DNA of 64,000 nucleotides from Cryptomeria japonica (GCF_030272615.1 NC_081413.1:334714302-334778301), one strand, 5' to 3'; numbered from the stretch's first letter, positions 23,001-34,959 are shown. Notes: a model not told the origin generated them from the sequence alone. A program made the numbers and translations.

Positions 23001-23783
23001 ATAGATTGAATTAATGCTTACACTTCCAATATTTTCATATGAATATGGATGTAAACTAAGTAGATGATTGCACATATTTATGAGATCAATTACATGAACA
23101 ATGGCATTAAATGAAGAACTTATACTTTCATTGGTAAAGAATGTGGAATACAAGATTCATGAGGATGTAGTTAGATGCTTGAAAACTAGATCAACACTAA
23201 GGCTGAAAACTATTATGGAACTTAGTAAATAGACATCAATAGAAACTAAAAGAGAATTTATACAATTGTGTTATGGCTGCCATAAAGCTAATGTTGTATA
23301 AATGGCATTATGAACATGTGGAATTGCATATGTAGGATAATGAGCATGCCTTGGTGGATGCATTGAATAAAGGACAGCAATAGTAGCATATTATGTGAAA
23401 CATGTGATATAGGTTAAATTGCATACATGCATTTACAGATGTGTTCCATGATAGTGACAAATCATTAGAATCATAGGAATGAAAAAATATGATAATGGTG
23501 AACTAAATAGGCTGACCATAAACCATAATGACGTAGGAATTAGTAGTGACGTCAATACCCTGGGGAAACATTGAAACCTTGTAATGTCTTTACCTATGTC
23601 AATAACATAATATAGGGAGCAAGAGATAAACACTTAGTGTTGTATTCTAATTATTAAACTAAAACATTAACTTAGTGTCTAGTTTGAGTTAGATGTAACC
23701 TTGTTAATAAACAAAAAAAAAATTATTCCTCTTTTGGACCTATATGTAGTAAGTTTCCCTGGGGTTTGTTGGCAAGCACTACA
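19318..23783 (+). repeat. 3' LTR of element B (~4.5 kb; start tentative)
   Basis: The right end is firm (GCACTACA at 23783, matching the 5' remnant). The left end is placed at TGTGTCATTG after the purine-rich AAGAAGGA, about 65 bp past the chromodomain. This PPT is weak, so the start is uncertain. The length would agree with A's LTR and solo LTR H. It contains TA tracts (19371-19392, 20000-20038, 20143-20165, 21174-21191) and a GC-rich patch at about 20840-20970. No gene is seen in it. Confidence 0.6.
20840..20972. other. GC-rich patch with G-box palindrome in LTR B
   Basis: It contains the perfect 14-bp palindrome CCACCACGTGGTGG (20877-20890) centred on CACGTG, plus a second CTACGTGGTGG a little downstream. 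CACGTG is a known plant bHLH/bZIP binding core. Use as an LTR enhancer is inference. Confidence 0.4.
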
Positions 23784-24700
23784 ACAAATGATCAAGTTTA
23801 TATGATTGCTTTGATGGTGAAAGTATTGATAGTTGTGGTAAATGCTTTGATTAATTTGTTAAGCAGATTTGATTAAAGAAATTGATATATTTGTTTAATG
23901 ATTTCAAATCTGAGATAAGTTTGTTTATGAGTTTAAAGTTTCAATCGGTCTTAATACTGATTCACCCCCTGCCCCTCTCAGTATTAATCGGATCCTCATA
24001 GGATTAACAACGCATTTGTTTCTAGTTATCTGTTCAAGTCGGCTCATGATTACACATTACATCAACAGGCCGACTTGATAAATAATTATTTTGTGACTCC
24101 GAATATATAAGACCGGTGTATAAAATCTTTTTGGTGTGTGGTATGATTGATATGCGAGTGAGTGGTGATCAATAATCCTTTGTAGCATAGTTTCACATGC
24201 ACATTCTTGATCTGGTAGCTGACTAAGATAGGAAATAGAACAGAGTTACAGAGCAGAGTTACAGAGTAGATACAGCCAAAGATTTGGCACTTAACCAGAA
24301 CTCATCCAAGCATTGTTAGATGCTATTTTGGAGTTCTTACACTGTATTTCATCATTGTAATTGATCAGTAAGGCAGTGAGTCTTCTAAGGTTGTAGTCCT
24401 TATTGTAGTTGAGTAGTGAGCTCTAGGCAGTTTGCCTCAATGCTTGTACATTCCCCCTCATGTAATATTGTTTTGCTACCGACCATATTGAAATAATATT
24501 GTGGGTTCAAATCCCATTGTGGTTTTTCCCATTTGGGTTTCCATGTAAAAATCTTGGTGTTATGATTTTGTGGTTGGTTATTTTGAGTTTTTTCATTTCA
24601 GTGTCATGCTTATGCTTTCGGTGGTTTATAGTTAAATCAGAAAATTTGTTAACCGGCAAAACACTGCTTCACCCTCCCTCTCAGTGTTCCTTGATTCCAA
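23784..24700 (+). repeat. Copia-type LTR fragment(s)
   Basis: Non-coding sequence resembling the R-U5 end of plant copia LTRs: a TATA-like GAATATATAAG near 24103, a tract with GTGGTTTTTCCCATTTGGGTTTCC near 24520, and a TTCACCC...CTCTCAGTGTT motif at about 24663. A second copy of this terminal motif (ACTGATTCACCCCC...CTCTCAGTATT) at about 23958 suggests two LTR pieces joined near 24010. An inverted repeat CAAGTCGGC/GCCGACTTG occurs at about 24033-24077. No coding part of the element remains here. Confidence 0.5.
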
Positions 24701-25826
24701 TAGGGTTAAATTAAGATAATAAAACCACTAACAAGACATAATTTACCATTACATTAGGGGAGAGTTGGAATTTGATAGACCAATATTCTAATCAGATTCC
24801 AGGCCTCCAAAATTGGGCTCTTTCTTCCCTATATTAAATTGAATTTTGAATTGTTAAAGATTAGGGAAGAATAGTGAATTATTGAAGCAATTTGATAGAA
24901 AAAATGAGTTACACATGTCGTACAGAGCCACCAACTTGAATCTAAGTAGAAGAGTGATTTGGATCTATTCCTAGAAGTTCAGCCTGGTTTTTTAGGACCA
25001 TGCTACTCCTTTCCCTAATCCTCTAAATTTCTTGTTGTCAAAAGGTTAACTTGTTCATCTTTGAAAATCCTATTGATCCTCCCAAACCTAGCAATGTACA
25101 TGTCTCCTACACATAGAAAGAAGGGGTAATTTTTAGGAAATAAGGGTTTTCCTTAGGTCAAACCCTAGTTTTGGAATTAACCATGAAATTGAATTGAAAA
25201 TATAAATGAAGTACTACAGTGAAATACTCTCCTTTTGAGGAAAAGACTAAGAATGAATGCAAACCTAATGATATACCTTTAATTAACTCATTTTTCTTCA
25301 CAAGAAATTAGGGTTTCATTTAGATAGTCTTCATAAAACATAGAACATGGATGTCATCTCCAATGCTTGAATCTTGACTTTACTTCTACTCCAATGCTTG
25401 ATAGAAGACTCATTGCTTGCTCACTTGAATGTAGGATCTCAATTTTTCTCTCTTGAAGTGATTATGAATTCAAATTAGGATTGTTAGGTTTAAAATGAGA
25501 GGGGTAGACCTCCTTTTATGCTTATTGTTCAAAAAACAAATTGAATTTCTGACATAGGTCAACATGGGATCTAGGTCCCTACTCAAATTAGGTAACTATT
25601 ATGAGGCCCCAAAATGGGCCCTTTTTTAGAGCACCATGGCTCCTAGCATCATGTACCTGGAAATCAATGCTCCAGGATCAAGGGGAGACAATGTAGATAG
25701 TGAAAAGTTGTGTTTGGTAGTTGGTGTGAGCATAATCAGTGCTTTAGTTAGGCCTTAGAGGATGAATGCCAAAGTGAGGCCTAAGTGAGGACAAAATTGT
25801 AGGCAGGTACAATTTAGGATGCTCCA
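24701..25826 (-). repeat. Element D 3' LTR (minus orientation)
   Basis: It matches 29861-31014 throughout with scattered substitutions. On the minus strand it begins TGGAGCATCC directly after the PPT. Its other end reads TAGGGTTAAATT on the plus strand, where the partner has TGGGGTTAAATT. Confidence 0.85.
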
Positions 25827-25842
25827 TTTAGCCCCCACTTTA
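25827..25842 (-). other. Polypurine tract of element D
   Basis: The minus strand reads TAAAGTGGGGGCTAAA, immediately before the LTR start. This supports the minus orientation. Confidence 0.7.
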
Positions 25843-26880
25843 GTGAGAGTATGTGACTAAGAATACTCATGGTAAAATACAAAGGTTTGCATTCAAAAAA
25901 TTCATCAAGACATCAAAGAGACAAGACACACTAATCCCCCAGGTACTTTAGGATCTTACTACTTCAATATCAAGATAAAAGGGACATCATAAGAAAGAGG
26001 AAAGAGAGAGAATCATGACTGCTAGCCTAGTAATTTTTTCTTACTATGAGTCATGAAAAAGAAAAATACCAAATTAATAAACAAAAGGCTCAATTTTCTA
26101 AGTAATTTGAGTATTCAAACATGTTATGGTGTGTGCATAAAGTAAAACATTGAGAAGAGTGTATGCTCCCATGTTAAAGTGATTATTTACGTCTTATCAG
26201 AAGTAATTTCTTTAAGGTAGCATGCATCCAAAAGACAAGCATGTTACCACAATTAAATGCCCCCAAGAAAAGACAAATCAAAGGATAATGGTCACAAAAC
26301 ATAAAAACACATAAGGGATCCACTAAATCTAGGGTCAGTATGGTCTTATGATAAATAATGTATATCATGAATATTTGTATTGGATTGACCTCATCCCTAA
26401 AAGTTAGTGGAACGACAAACACAATGGAAGAAGAGAACATGTAACTTTTGAGTCAACATGAAAGAGACCAAAAGAGATCTCAATACTTTTCTTCTTCCCC
26501 AAGTAGACACCACAAGGGACAACAAGTAGAACAATTGAGATACAAATAGAAGAATGTCACAATAGATTCGACCTCTTTATTACCTTGCACCAATAGATTG
26601 ACAAGGGTCATCCAAAGAGAACCTAACATAGCACATCATAAGGGAAGCACATTACGAACAAGCAAGATAGGAGAGAGTATCTACAACATGAATGAAGTTG
26701 ATCAAGTAAATCATTCACCCCCCAATCTTGTTGAATATTGGTTTGGGAAGGTGGACAAGATGTAAGAGGAGGAACTGCAATCATGTTAGATGGAGCTACT
26801 CCAAGTTCCAACCAAGGACCATGCTCTAATGATGAGTCATTTTTTTTGTCACTGGGAGCTAGGATTAATGCTTTTGAAAA
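25843..26880. other. Interior of element D without recognisable coding
   Basis: This is where RT, RNase H and integrase would lie in an autonomous element. I find no RT (xxDD), RNase H or integrase motif on either strand, only short chance frames. Confidence 0.55.
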
Positions 26881-28111
26881 TTATTTAGATAAATCATTAT
26901 CAACATCAACAAGCTCATACATATCATTGGAATCATTAAAATCAACATTTTTAGTGAGAACAACATTATCATCAAATTCTTCATCAAGATTAATAAAAAT
27001 AGGATCTCTAACATGAAAAGAGCATGAACCATCATTTTTCTTAAGAATTTTTAATCTTGGTAATTTACGTTGAACTTCCTCCCTAGGGTTAGGTGAACGC
27101 TGGACAAATGGGACCAAGTCAACTTTTGGTGTCTTCAGGGAGAAATGGTTTGGGAAACAAGTTCATGAGCCTTAGCATGACATCTTCACCAACATTCTCT
27201 CACACAATAGTTTCTTCTAGTTTTAGACAAGGGTTGTGAAGGTTGACGATCAATGGACATAGGTTTCTTTTCTTTGTTTAAAGGAGGGGGAATGGGAGAA
27301 GGTCTACTAGGTTGAGAAATAGGATATGCCACATTATTTCCTTTGTAATATGTAGGAGGTGGGACCATGACATATATAGGAGGAATATAAGGTGTAGGAA
27401 GGATAGCAGGTCCATCATGAAGAGGAGGAATAGGTCTAGGGTCTCTAGGCTTTCTCAAAGATAATATCATCTCATTTTTCCACTTTTGATAAGATAGAAA
27501 GAGAGCATCACTTCGAGTCTTAAGAGGCTCAAATTTTTTAGGCCAAAAGTAATCAAGGGTGAAATTTCCATGCCTCATAGTGGGTTGGTGTATGTTATAA
27601 TTAATTGTTATGATAGTTCCAGTATGAAGGAATTTTAGACATTTATGAATAGTAGAAGGGATCACTTTCATGGAAGAGAGCCAAGGATATCCCAACTTTA
27701 CATGAATTGATCCAATTTAGGAATAATATCAAAATTCACATTTAAGCACTTAGTGCCAACCTCTATGGGAAGATTAATAGAGCCAATAGTAGGGAAAAAG
27801 AAACCATCATACACCTTGACCATAAGATCGGACTTACCATATGTTACTTGAGGAAATTGTAAAGTATAGAGATATTCTTTAGTGATCACATTCACCATAC
27901 ACACTATATCATTGAGAACCCCTCGTGAGAGTTTGTATTTGATCTTCATAGTGATATATAGTGGGCCATCAGGTCCATCAATAGTCTCACTAGTATAAAA
28001 GGTAATGCATAGGTCCTTAGGAGGTGTAGGTTTGTCAACAAGATTTACAAAATTGTTAGAATCAACACTATCATCATCAAGAGAATATGCAAGAGGATCA
28101 GACTCAACCAC
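26881..28111 (-). pseudogene. Element D retropepsin-like protease region (Tat type), broken
   Basis: The minus-strand frames 28111-27698 and 27695-27186 join with a one-base shift. They contain the conserved C-terminal half of Tat-type proteases: VYDGFFFPTIGSINLPIEVG, NVNFDII, LGYPWLSSMKVIPSTIHK, LKFLHTGTIITI. The active-site segment, usually D-[ST/N]-G-[AS], reads LNDIVCMVNVI, so Asp remains but Gly-Ser is lost. A Pro-rich linker and an acidic tail (27117-26881, LDEEFDDNVVLTKNVDFND) follow. Here an autonomous relative would enter RT, which is absent. Confidence 0.75.
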
Positions 28112-29353
28112 ATTAGTAGAATGGGAAGGTGAAGGATTAGTAAAAAATTGGGGTTTTGATTAGGAGGAGCTATCGATTTGTTTCCTTTGTCATTCACACC
28201 AGCTACAAATATGGTATTGTTATCAATGAAGTCTTGAATCTTACTCCTTATGTTATAACACTTCTTAGTATAATGATTTGGTTGACGATAATATTTGCAA
28301 AAGGCTTTGGGATCATGATAAGATGACAAAAGTTTGGAGGTATCAATTGGTTGTATGGGAGGAAATTTCAACACGTTATTATTTATCAATTTTGACATTA
28401 TGCTATACAAAGACTTAGAAAGAGGAGAAAATTACTTTCTAAAATATTAGGATAAAGGGGCCACACTTGTTGCCATGGTTGTCACTTGAGTATTGATGTT
28501 GTCATTTATCTTGATGTATCCCTTGTTCAGTTTAAACTTCACAAAATATTGTTGAGCACTCTCATTCTTAGCAACTAGAGTCATTGAAGAGATGATTCAA
28601 ATTGGTTTACTTGAAGCTAATAATAATGAAGCACTGCATAGAACTACGTAAAGGAAGTAAACTTAGAAAAGAGAAGCTTATGCCTAATGTCTTTTTGTAA
28701 ATTAGGAATAAAAATTCTTTCAACATCATGATCAGGCATACAAATGGAAGACTCATAGGAGGTATATAACAATTTTTATTAACAAGGTTTCCCCCTTGAC
28801 TAGCATGTGTAGGATTAACATTTTGTGTGGAAGTGGTCATGACAGAAGATGTAAAGGTAGGCACACTAGGCAAGGATGTGGGCATAAGAATGGAATGATT
28901 GACTTGGATAGTGGGTTGAGAGTAACCAAGGAATTTAGTACAACTTTTGGTAGGCATTATATTAGTTTTAGAAATATAAGCAAGGCTGCACAACAAATCA
29001 ACACCAATTTTATCACTTTGCACCATTCTTTTTAATCCTTCAATCAATGGGATTGCCTCACTTTTTGAGTATTGTTGACTCATCCATTGTTGAAGATTTT
29101 CAAATTCATTATCAATATTCTCTAATTGGTCAATGGTTACCCTAGTTAGTGATTCATCCTCATCATGAGAATTATGAAAAGAATGGGGATAAATGATATC
29201 ATTTATTGGGTTGGAGGAAGCACCAACATTCTCATGAAATACGTTATCAAAATTAGGCTTCATATCCTTAGTAATTAAACCTTGGGAAGTCTTGATTCTA
29301 CAACTTCTTCTCACAAGAATATCGTAGGTAGGACTAATGGTAACAAAACACAT
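28045..29353 (-). pseudogene. gag: Element D gag-like region with degenerate zinc knuckle
   Basis: The upstream frame (29353-28607) encodes a hydrophilic protein with TRVTIDQLENIDNEFENLQQ. Around 28600-28440 another frame gives NESAQQYFVKFKLNKGYI, similar in style to gag. The frame at 28410-28045 carries FCKYYRQPNHYTKKCYNI, the Tat-type CxxxHxxxxC knuckle, followed by KIQDFIDNN. Several stops and frame changes show decay. The gag identity rests on order (before protease) and the knuckle rather than a diagnostic capsid motif. Confidence 0.6.
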
Positions 29354-29860
29354 TCACAAAGGAGTGAAATTTGAATGCACAAATTGAAGATTGTGATTAA
29401 AAAAATTTAAATTTTGTAAAAGTGATTGAAAAACCAATTAATTAAGCAATTTGATTTAACAAGTTGAAAGATAAATGCCTCTAAATCAAAGCATAACATG
29501 TCATAAATATCAGATCTGAAAATGGATTTGAAAAATTATGCAACCTACAAGTAAATTTTAGAATTATAAATTAGGGTTTTTATGATTTTAACCTCTAAAT
29601 TTATGTAATTCAATTGAAAATGAGATATACGAGTGAAAATTTGTATTTTAAAATGCATAAACAATCAGATCTAAAAATTATGCAACCTATAAGTTCTAAA
29701 TTTTGGTTTGTGTAAATTCAACCTCTAAATTTATTTAATTCAATTGTAAGTGTGAATTTGAATTTGAAAATGTATAAACAATCATATCTGAGCTCACAAA
29801 TCAGAAACTGGGGTGTAAGAAGTTGGGTTCACGAAAATGTAATGGTAAGAAAATTAGGGT

Positions 29861-31014
29861 TGGGGTTAAATTAAGATAATAAAACCACTAACAAGACCTA
29901 ATTTATCATTACATTAGAGGAGAGATGAAATTGGATAGATCTAGGCTTTATAGACCAAGATTTTGATCAGATTCTAGGCCTCCTAAAAGGGGCTCTTTCT
30001 TCCCTAAATTTTATTGAATTTTGAATTGTTAAAGATTAGGGGAAAATAGTGAATTATTGAAGCAATCTGATAAAAATAGTGACCTATAGGTGTTGTAGGG
30101 ATCCACCAATTTGGATCTGAGCAAAAGAGGATGATTCAAATTTGTTCCTAGAAGTTCAGCTTGATTTTTTAGGGCTGTGATGCTCCTCGCCTTGGTCCTC
30201 CAATTTCTCATGGTCAAAAGGTGAACTTGATCATTTTTGTGAATCCTATTGATCCTCTCAAAAATAGCTTTGTACATGTTTCATGCACACATGAAGAAGG
30301 GATAAATTATTGGTAATAATGGTTTGCCTTAGATCAAACCTTGAATTTTGAATTAACCATGAAATTGAATTAAAAATGTAAATAAAGTACTGCGTGAAAT
30401 ACTTTCCTTTTGAGGGAAAGACTGAGAATGAATGAAAACCTAATGATATACTTTTAATGAAGTTTTGTTTTTCTTCAAAAGGAATTAGGGTTTCATGTAG
30501 ATAGTCTTCATAAAACATAAAATAAGAATGTCATCTCCAATTCTTGAATCTTGATTTTAGTTCTACTCCAATGCTTGAGAGAAGATTGATTGCTTACTCA
30601 CTTGAATGTAGAATCTCAATTTTTCTCCATTGAGGTGATTATGAATTCAAATTAGGAGTGTTAGATTTAAAATTAGAGGGGTAGACCTCCTTTTATGCTT
30701 GTTGGTCGAAAAACAATTTGAATTTCCTACATAGGCTGACACGAGATCTAGGTTCCTGCCCAAATTAGGTGACCATTATGAGGCCCCTAAATGGTCCCTT
30801 TTTTAGAGGACCATGGTCCTAATTTAGGACCATGGTGCCCAATTCTATGGTCATGGAAATCAAGGCTCCGAGATCAAGAGGAGACAATGTAGACAGTGAA
30901 TTTGATAGTTGGTGTGAGCAAAATTGGTACTTCAGCCAGGTCTTAGAGGATGAATGCCAAAGTGAGGCCTAAGTAAGCACAAAATTGTAGGTGAGTACAA
31001 TTTATGATGCTACA
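29861..31014 (-). repeat. Element D 5' LTR (minus orientation)
   Basis: On the minus strand it runs from TGTAGCATC (31014 leftwards) to AATTTAACCCCA at 29861. It is paired with 24701-25826. I could not identify a standard primer-binding site inside its inner edge. Confidence 0.82.
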
Positions 31015-31170
31015 TCTATAACAATGGAAAGGGGAACACCATATCATCATATAATGTGGTTGAGGATAAATTTCATAATTTTCTTTTTGATGACATAGTT
31101 GGGGATGATATAATGTGGGTCCCCATTGAGGAAAGGGCCATGGAGATGTAATAGGATGAAGCTCCTATGT
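31015..31170 (-). pseudogene. Element F integrase, part 2 (core start)
   Basis: On the minus strand, beyond the LINE, the sequence reads ELHPITSPWPFPQWG, the entry to the integrase catalytic core. It then loses frame and shows only weak similarity before ending at D's LTR. It joins exactly, through one copy of the 12-bp target duplication, to part 1 at 36780. Confidence 0.7.
31159..31170. repeat. LINE target-site duplication, left copy
   Basis: AAGCTCCTATGT, identical to 36768-36779. Both copies border the LINE insertion in F's integrase. Confidence 0.88.
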
Positions 31171-31353
31171 TTTTGATTAAGGAAAATCAAGTTTTAAGGG
31201 ACCCAAGACCCACTTACATAATGAAGAGATGAGAAATAGAGAAACTAGAGAAGACAGAGCAAAGAGAGAAAGGCTACAAAAGAACAGCATAAAGAACAAC
31301 AACCAAAGTAAAGAACAACAAAAGGCCAGCGAGGGACTGGCACACCTAAAACA

Positions 31354-32710
31354 AAATTACATTTCAGATGAAAATCTTATAGCCTCTTCTGCATCCTTGA
31401 CCAGCATCATCATCATATTAGCTGCCTCTTTCAGGTCTTTATTTTCCTGCATATGTTGATTACCTTTGGTCTTCAGCTCCAACTCACTTGCATTTTGCCT
31501 GGTTCTGCGTTTGGAAGAGTGTAGAATAGAACTAGAATCTGGCTTGTCATCAATAATCACAGTTTATTTATTCTTCTTGTCCTTCTCCAGGCAAGCAACC
31601 AACACATTCATGTTTTGAGAGGACACCTTCAACACAGCTAGACTATGCTCCATGAATTTCTTCAAAGCATTCTTAGTTTTTTGAATCTGATTGTTTATCA
31701 AACCATTATCCACCTCACCCTTTTCTTTAATAATCCTCACTACATCCTCTAGGTGCTTCAAATCTCCGTTTATAATGTCACTTTCTGGAAAGTCTAGAAT
31801 TTCTTTTTCATTCTTTGTAGCACTAGTATCCTCCACATTATCCTCTTTACCTTTAATGTTGATATCCTTAATCAACTTTTCAATTTTAAAATTAGGCTCT
31901 CTCTATTTTTACTTGAATGCTATTGATGTTATCAATCACCTATTTTTGGAAATTTAACATTTCCAGGGTGCTACTTCTAGCAGTATTCAGAATGGATTCT
32001 GTGTTCTCCAAATCTGGGGTAGAGTCCTTAGACCTAAGGTTTCCCTCCTCCATGTTATGTTGAACATCATCCCTGGTATCCAAAACATAGGGATTATCCT
32101 TCGCCTCTAACTCTTCAACATCCTCTTCTCTCTGCTCATCCCCTTCCTCATCCTTAACCTCCTTCTCCTGCTCATTCTCTGCATCTTCTTCCACCTCCTT
32201 CTCCTTCTCCTACTCCTGCTCAGAACCAACATTCTCTTCAGTGTCTTCTATAGCTTTATCACTAACCCTTGATTTCTTTTTTGGTTGAAGATTAGAAGAA
32301 TCCTCATCAGAATCAAAGCCATCATAATCCTCAGAAATGTGGGCATTCTCCACAAAGGGATCATCCCTATTATCCTTATATTTACCCTTCAAATGCTCAT
32401 ATATTAACAAAATAAGGCCTTGGTGAGAAATGGGGTAGGAATTAGGTTTCTTGGCATGGTCAGTTAGGCTATCGTTAAGGGAGGAGGACAAGTAGAAGGG
32501 AAACAATATCTTAGATCCATGGCAAAAATGGTTAAGGATAACAAAGTGGTAATTGTAAACTTTCAAAAACCTTCCATCAACTGTAAGGTACTCCATTAAA
32601 ACTTTCAACATTTTCTGCCAGAAAGATTTTACCTGATTAGGGAGATAATAGGAAGCATTATCCTTTTTGGCAAGCCGAGCCCTTTCTTCTTCATTTTTGG
32701 GGAAATAAGT
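31354..32710 (-). pseudogene. Gene segment captured by the LINE: acidic, coiled-coil protein of unknown family
   Basis: It continues in frame from the LINE ORF2 after LLPSTYF (about 32705). It begins PKNEEERARLAKKDNASYYL, then a hydrophobic/helical domain (about 32600-32400: VKSFWQKMLKVLMEYLTVDG, PISHQGLILLIYEHLKGK), a strongly acidic region (DYDGFDSDEDSS; EEDAENEQEKEVKDEEGDEQ), and helical C-terminal segments ending FSSEM with TAA at 31354-31356. It is damaged by in-frame stops (about 32216, 31948, 31562) and one frameshift near 31900. None of it resembles LINE C-terminal sequence. The style recalls plant transposon-associated or nuclear proteins, but I cannot name the family. The remaining 31171-31353 looks like a 3' UTR. 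Confidence 0.6.
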
Positions 32711-34949
32711 AGAGGGGAGCAACTCAACCTTACAACCAATTATGTTATCAATCCTCTACTGCCTCAACAATGGGGTTTTGATGAAGTAAATATCAGATTT
32801 CTCCCAATTAAGTTGTTGTCCAGTAGCAAGGGAATAAGATCTAAGAGCACCTTTGAAGGCAGAAGCTTCGCTAACAGAAGAATATCCCAACAAAATTGTA
32901 TCATCAACAAATTGTTGATGTGTACAGAAGACATTAGCAGAAGAGGGTTACAACCCTTTGATGGTTCTATTCTCTTTCAACTTTTGAATCAATCTGCTCA
33001 AATATTCTGCCAAAATAGTGAAAAGAATAGGCGAGATAGGATCTCCTTGCCTAAGTCCCCTTGAAGATTTAAAAAATCTGGACGGAGATCCATTAATAAG
33101 AATAGAAAAATTTGGTGTAGATATCAGCTCTCTAGTGATTTTAATAACCTTCTCATCAAATCCAAAGGCCTCTATGATCCTAAAAAGAGCCTGCCATTCA
33201 ACCCTGTCATAGGCTTTTGCCAAATCCAGCTTTATGAGAAATCCCTCTTTGTTTGCAGCATTAAGAGAGTGGATATTCTCATGCACAAGAATTATAGAAT
33301 CCAAATTTTTCCTGCCTAGGACAAACCCTTTTTGCTCCTCAGAGATAACATGGGGAAGAATAGCCAACAATCTAGAAGTTAGGACTTTTGAGATTATCTT
33401 ATAAAAAGAATTACAAAGACTTATTGGCCTAAACTTACCCATAAAATCAGCTCCAGCCAACTTAGGAATTAGAGCAATGAAAGTAGAGTTGATTTCTTTA
33501 AGAATTCTTCTGGATCCAAAGAATTCTTTGACAACATTGGTCGTATCAGCCCCAACAATGTGCCAATATTCCTGAAAGAAAAACAAGGGGAATCCATCTG
33601 GGCCCCGGAGCCTTATCCCCTTGAAAGGAGAAAGCAGCTTTTTTAATTTCATCAACTGAAGGGATGGAAGATAATATCTTATTTTGATTAGGTCCAATAA
33701 TCTCAGGAATATTATCAACCAGATCTTGCTGCTTAACAATGTCAATTTCCTTGCTGCCTGTCAGGAGGTTAGAGAGGAACCTAACAACTTCATCACCTAT
33801 GTCATCATCTTTGACAATAATTTTGTCATCAATAATTAATCTGGAAATTCTGCTAGCTGTGTTATGCTTCATTGATGTCATATGAAAGAATTTAGTATTT
33901 CTATCACCAGCTTCTAACCAAATAGCCCTAGATCTCTACCTCCAGTAAATTTCTTCTCTTGATATATTGTTGTGTAATTTGGCTAGAACCTCATCTTCTT
34001 TAGCCTTGGGGAACTTCTTATAACCATCTTCCTTAATAGAGTTTTGAATCTATTCTAATTCCTCCTTAAGCTTCCTCTTGGTTTCAAAAATATCTCCAAA
34101 AACCTTTTTGTTCCAAATCTTAATGTTGTCTTTGATATTTCTTAATTTTTAGCAACTTTGAACATGGCAGAGCCATCCATAGTTTTATTCCACCATTTGG
34201 CAATGGAAGTTTCCAAAGATGGGTGTGAAATCCATATTTTTCAAACCGGAATGGAAAATAGCGTTTGCCCTTAATAGAATTAGTAACCAAAGAAATGGGA
34301 TAATGGTCTGATCCTATTCTGTTAATAATAGACAGAGAACATCTATACTTAAGGACCCAGTCAAGAGTGATAAGGGATCTATCTAGCCTTACCTAAATAA
34401 GGTGTAGGAGGCTCCAGAAAGGTCAACATCAATAAGGGCATTAGCATTGATGAAGTCCATAAGATCAATCCTGTTATCCAGTTGAGCTTGAGTTCCTTCA
34501 AATTTGTCAATCTCTTGCAGAGGGGTATTAAAATCTCCCATCAACAACCAACTATCCTAGGAAAAAAACCCTCTTTTCTATTGGATTTTGTCCCAAAACT
34601 TACTCCTAGCAGCTTTAGAATTTGGAGCATAAATGTTGGTGACCACCCATTCCTATCCTTCACCAATGCATTTCACTCTCATAGAAATGATATTACCATC
34701 TTCATCAATCAGATCTCCATCAATAGTTTTCTTATTCCAAAATATGGCAACCCCACTAGACACCCCATTAGAACTACTACCACAAACACCCCCATGTTTA
34801 AAGAATTTTAATTTTTCAACTTTTTCCTTACTCATTTTAGTTTCCTGAACCAGGATGATGTCTAGCTTATGATCTCTAATAAAATTCCTTAGCACATCTT
34901 GTTTATGGAGACCATTTAAGCCTCGTATGTTCCAGGAAATTACCTTCAT
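32711..34949 (-). pseudogene. LINE ORF2: APE endonuclease and reverse transcriptase, truncated
   Basis: It starts at the ATG at 34949 (MKVISWNIRGLNG), the typical start of the AP-endonuclease domain, with LVQETKM a little later. The linker (DKIIVKDDDIGDEVVRFLSNL about 33830; GDKAPGP about 33600) leads to RT: FIALIPKLAGADFMGKFRPI, LIKLDLAKAYDRVEW, SRGLRQGDPISPILFTIL and the catalytic QFVDDTILLG (about 32910-32880). RT then reads LNWEKSDIYFIK and IIGCKVELLPSTYF, after which LINE similarity stops. Stops include TAA 32948-32950 and a TAG near 32757. Frameshifts occur near 33600 and in the endonuclease region. Confidence 0.88.
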
Positions 34950-34959
34950 TTGGAAACCT

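Larger units (their letters stand above)
14326..23783 (+). mobile_element. Element B: Ty3/gypsy chromovirus related to A, 5' LTR cut by A
   Basis: The last 161 bp of its 5' LTR (14326-14486) match the last ~160 bp of its 3' LTR (about 23624-23783). Between them lie a PBS, gag, pol and a very long 3' LTR. Element A was inserted in its 5' LTR, and the LTR front that should lie left of A is missing from the window. It is more damaged than A, with many stops and several frameshifts. Its protein sequence is similar enough to A to suggest the same broad clade. Confidence 0.85.
24701..31014 (-). mobile_element. Element D: LTR retrotransposon with gag and protease only
   Basis: Two direct repeats of about 1.1 kb (24701-25826 and 29861-31014) bound a 4.0 kb interior. 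The reading direction is minus, shown by the interior proteins and by a PPT (TAAAGTGGGGGCTAAA on the minus strand, 25827-25842) next to the left LTR. The interior carries a gag-like region, a zinc-knuckle-like motif and a Tat-type retropepsin, but no RT, RNase H or integrase motif in any frame. This points to a non-autonomous element or one with an internal deletion. The right flank is Tat element F and the left flank is copia LTR debris. The flanking 5-mers (TCCAA, TCTAT) do not match cleanly. Confidence 0.8.

Noticed and set aside
2709-23783. A and B as one element
   Set aside because: Each has its own PBS, gag-pol and LTR end, and B's LTR resumes just after A's LTR.
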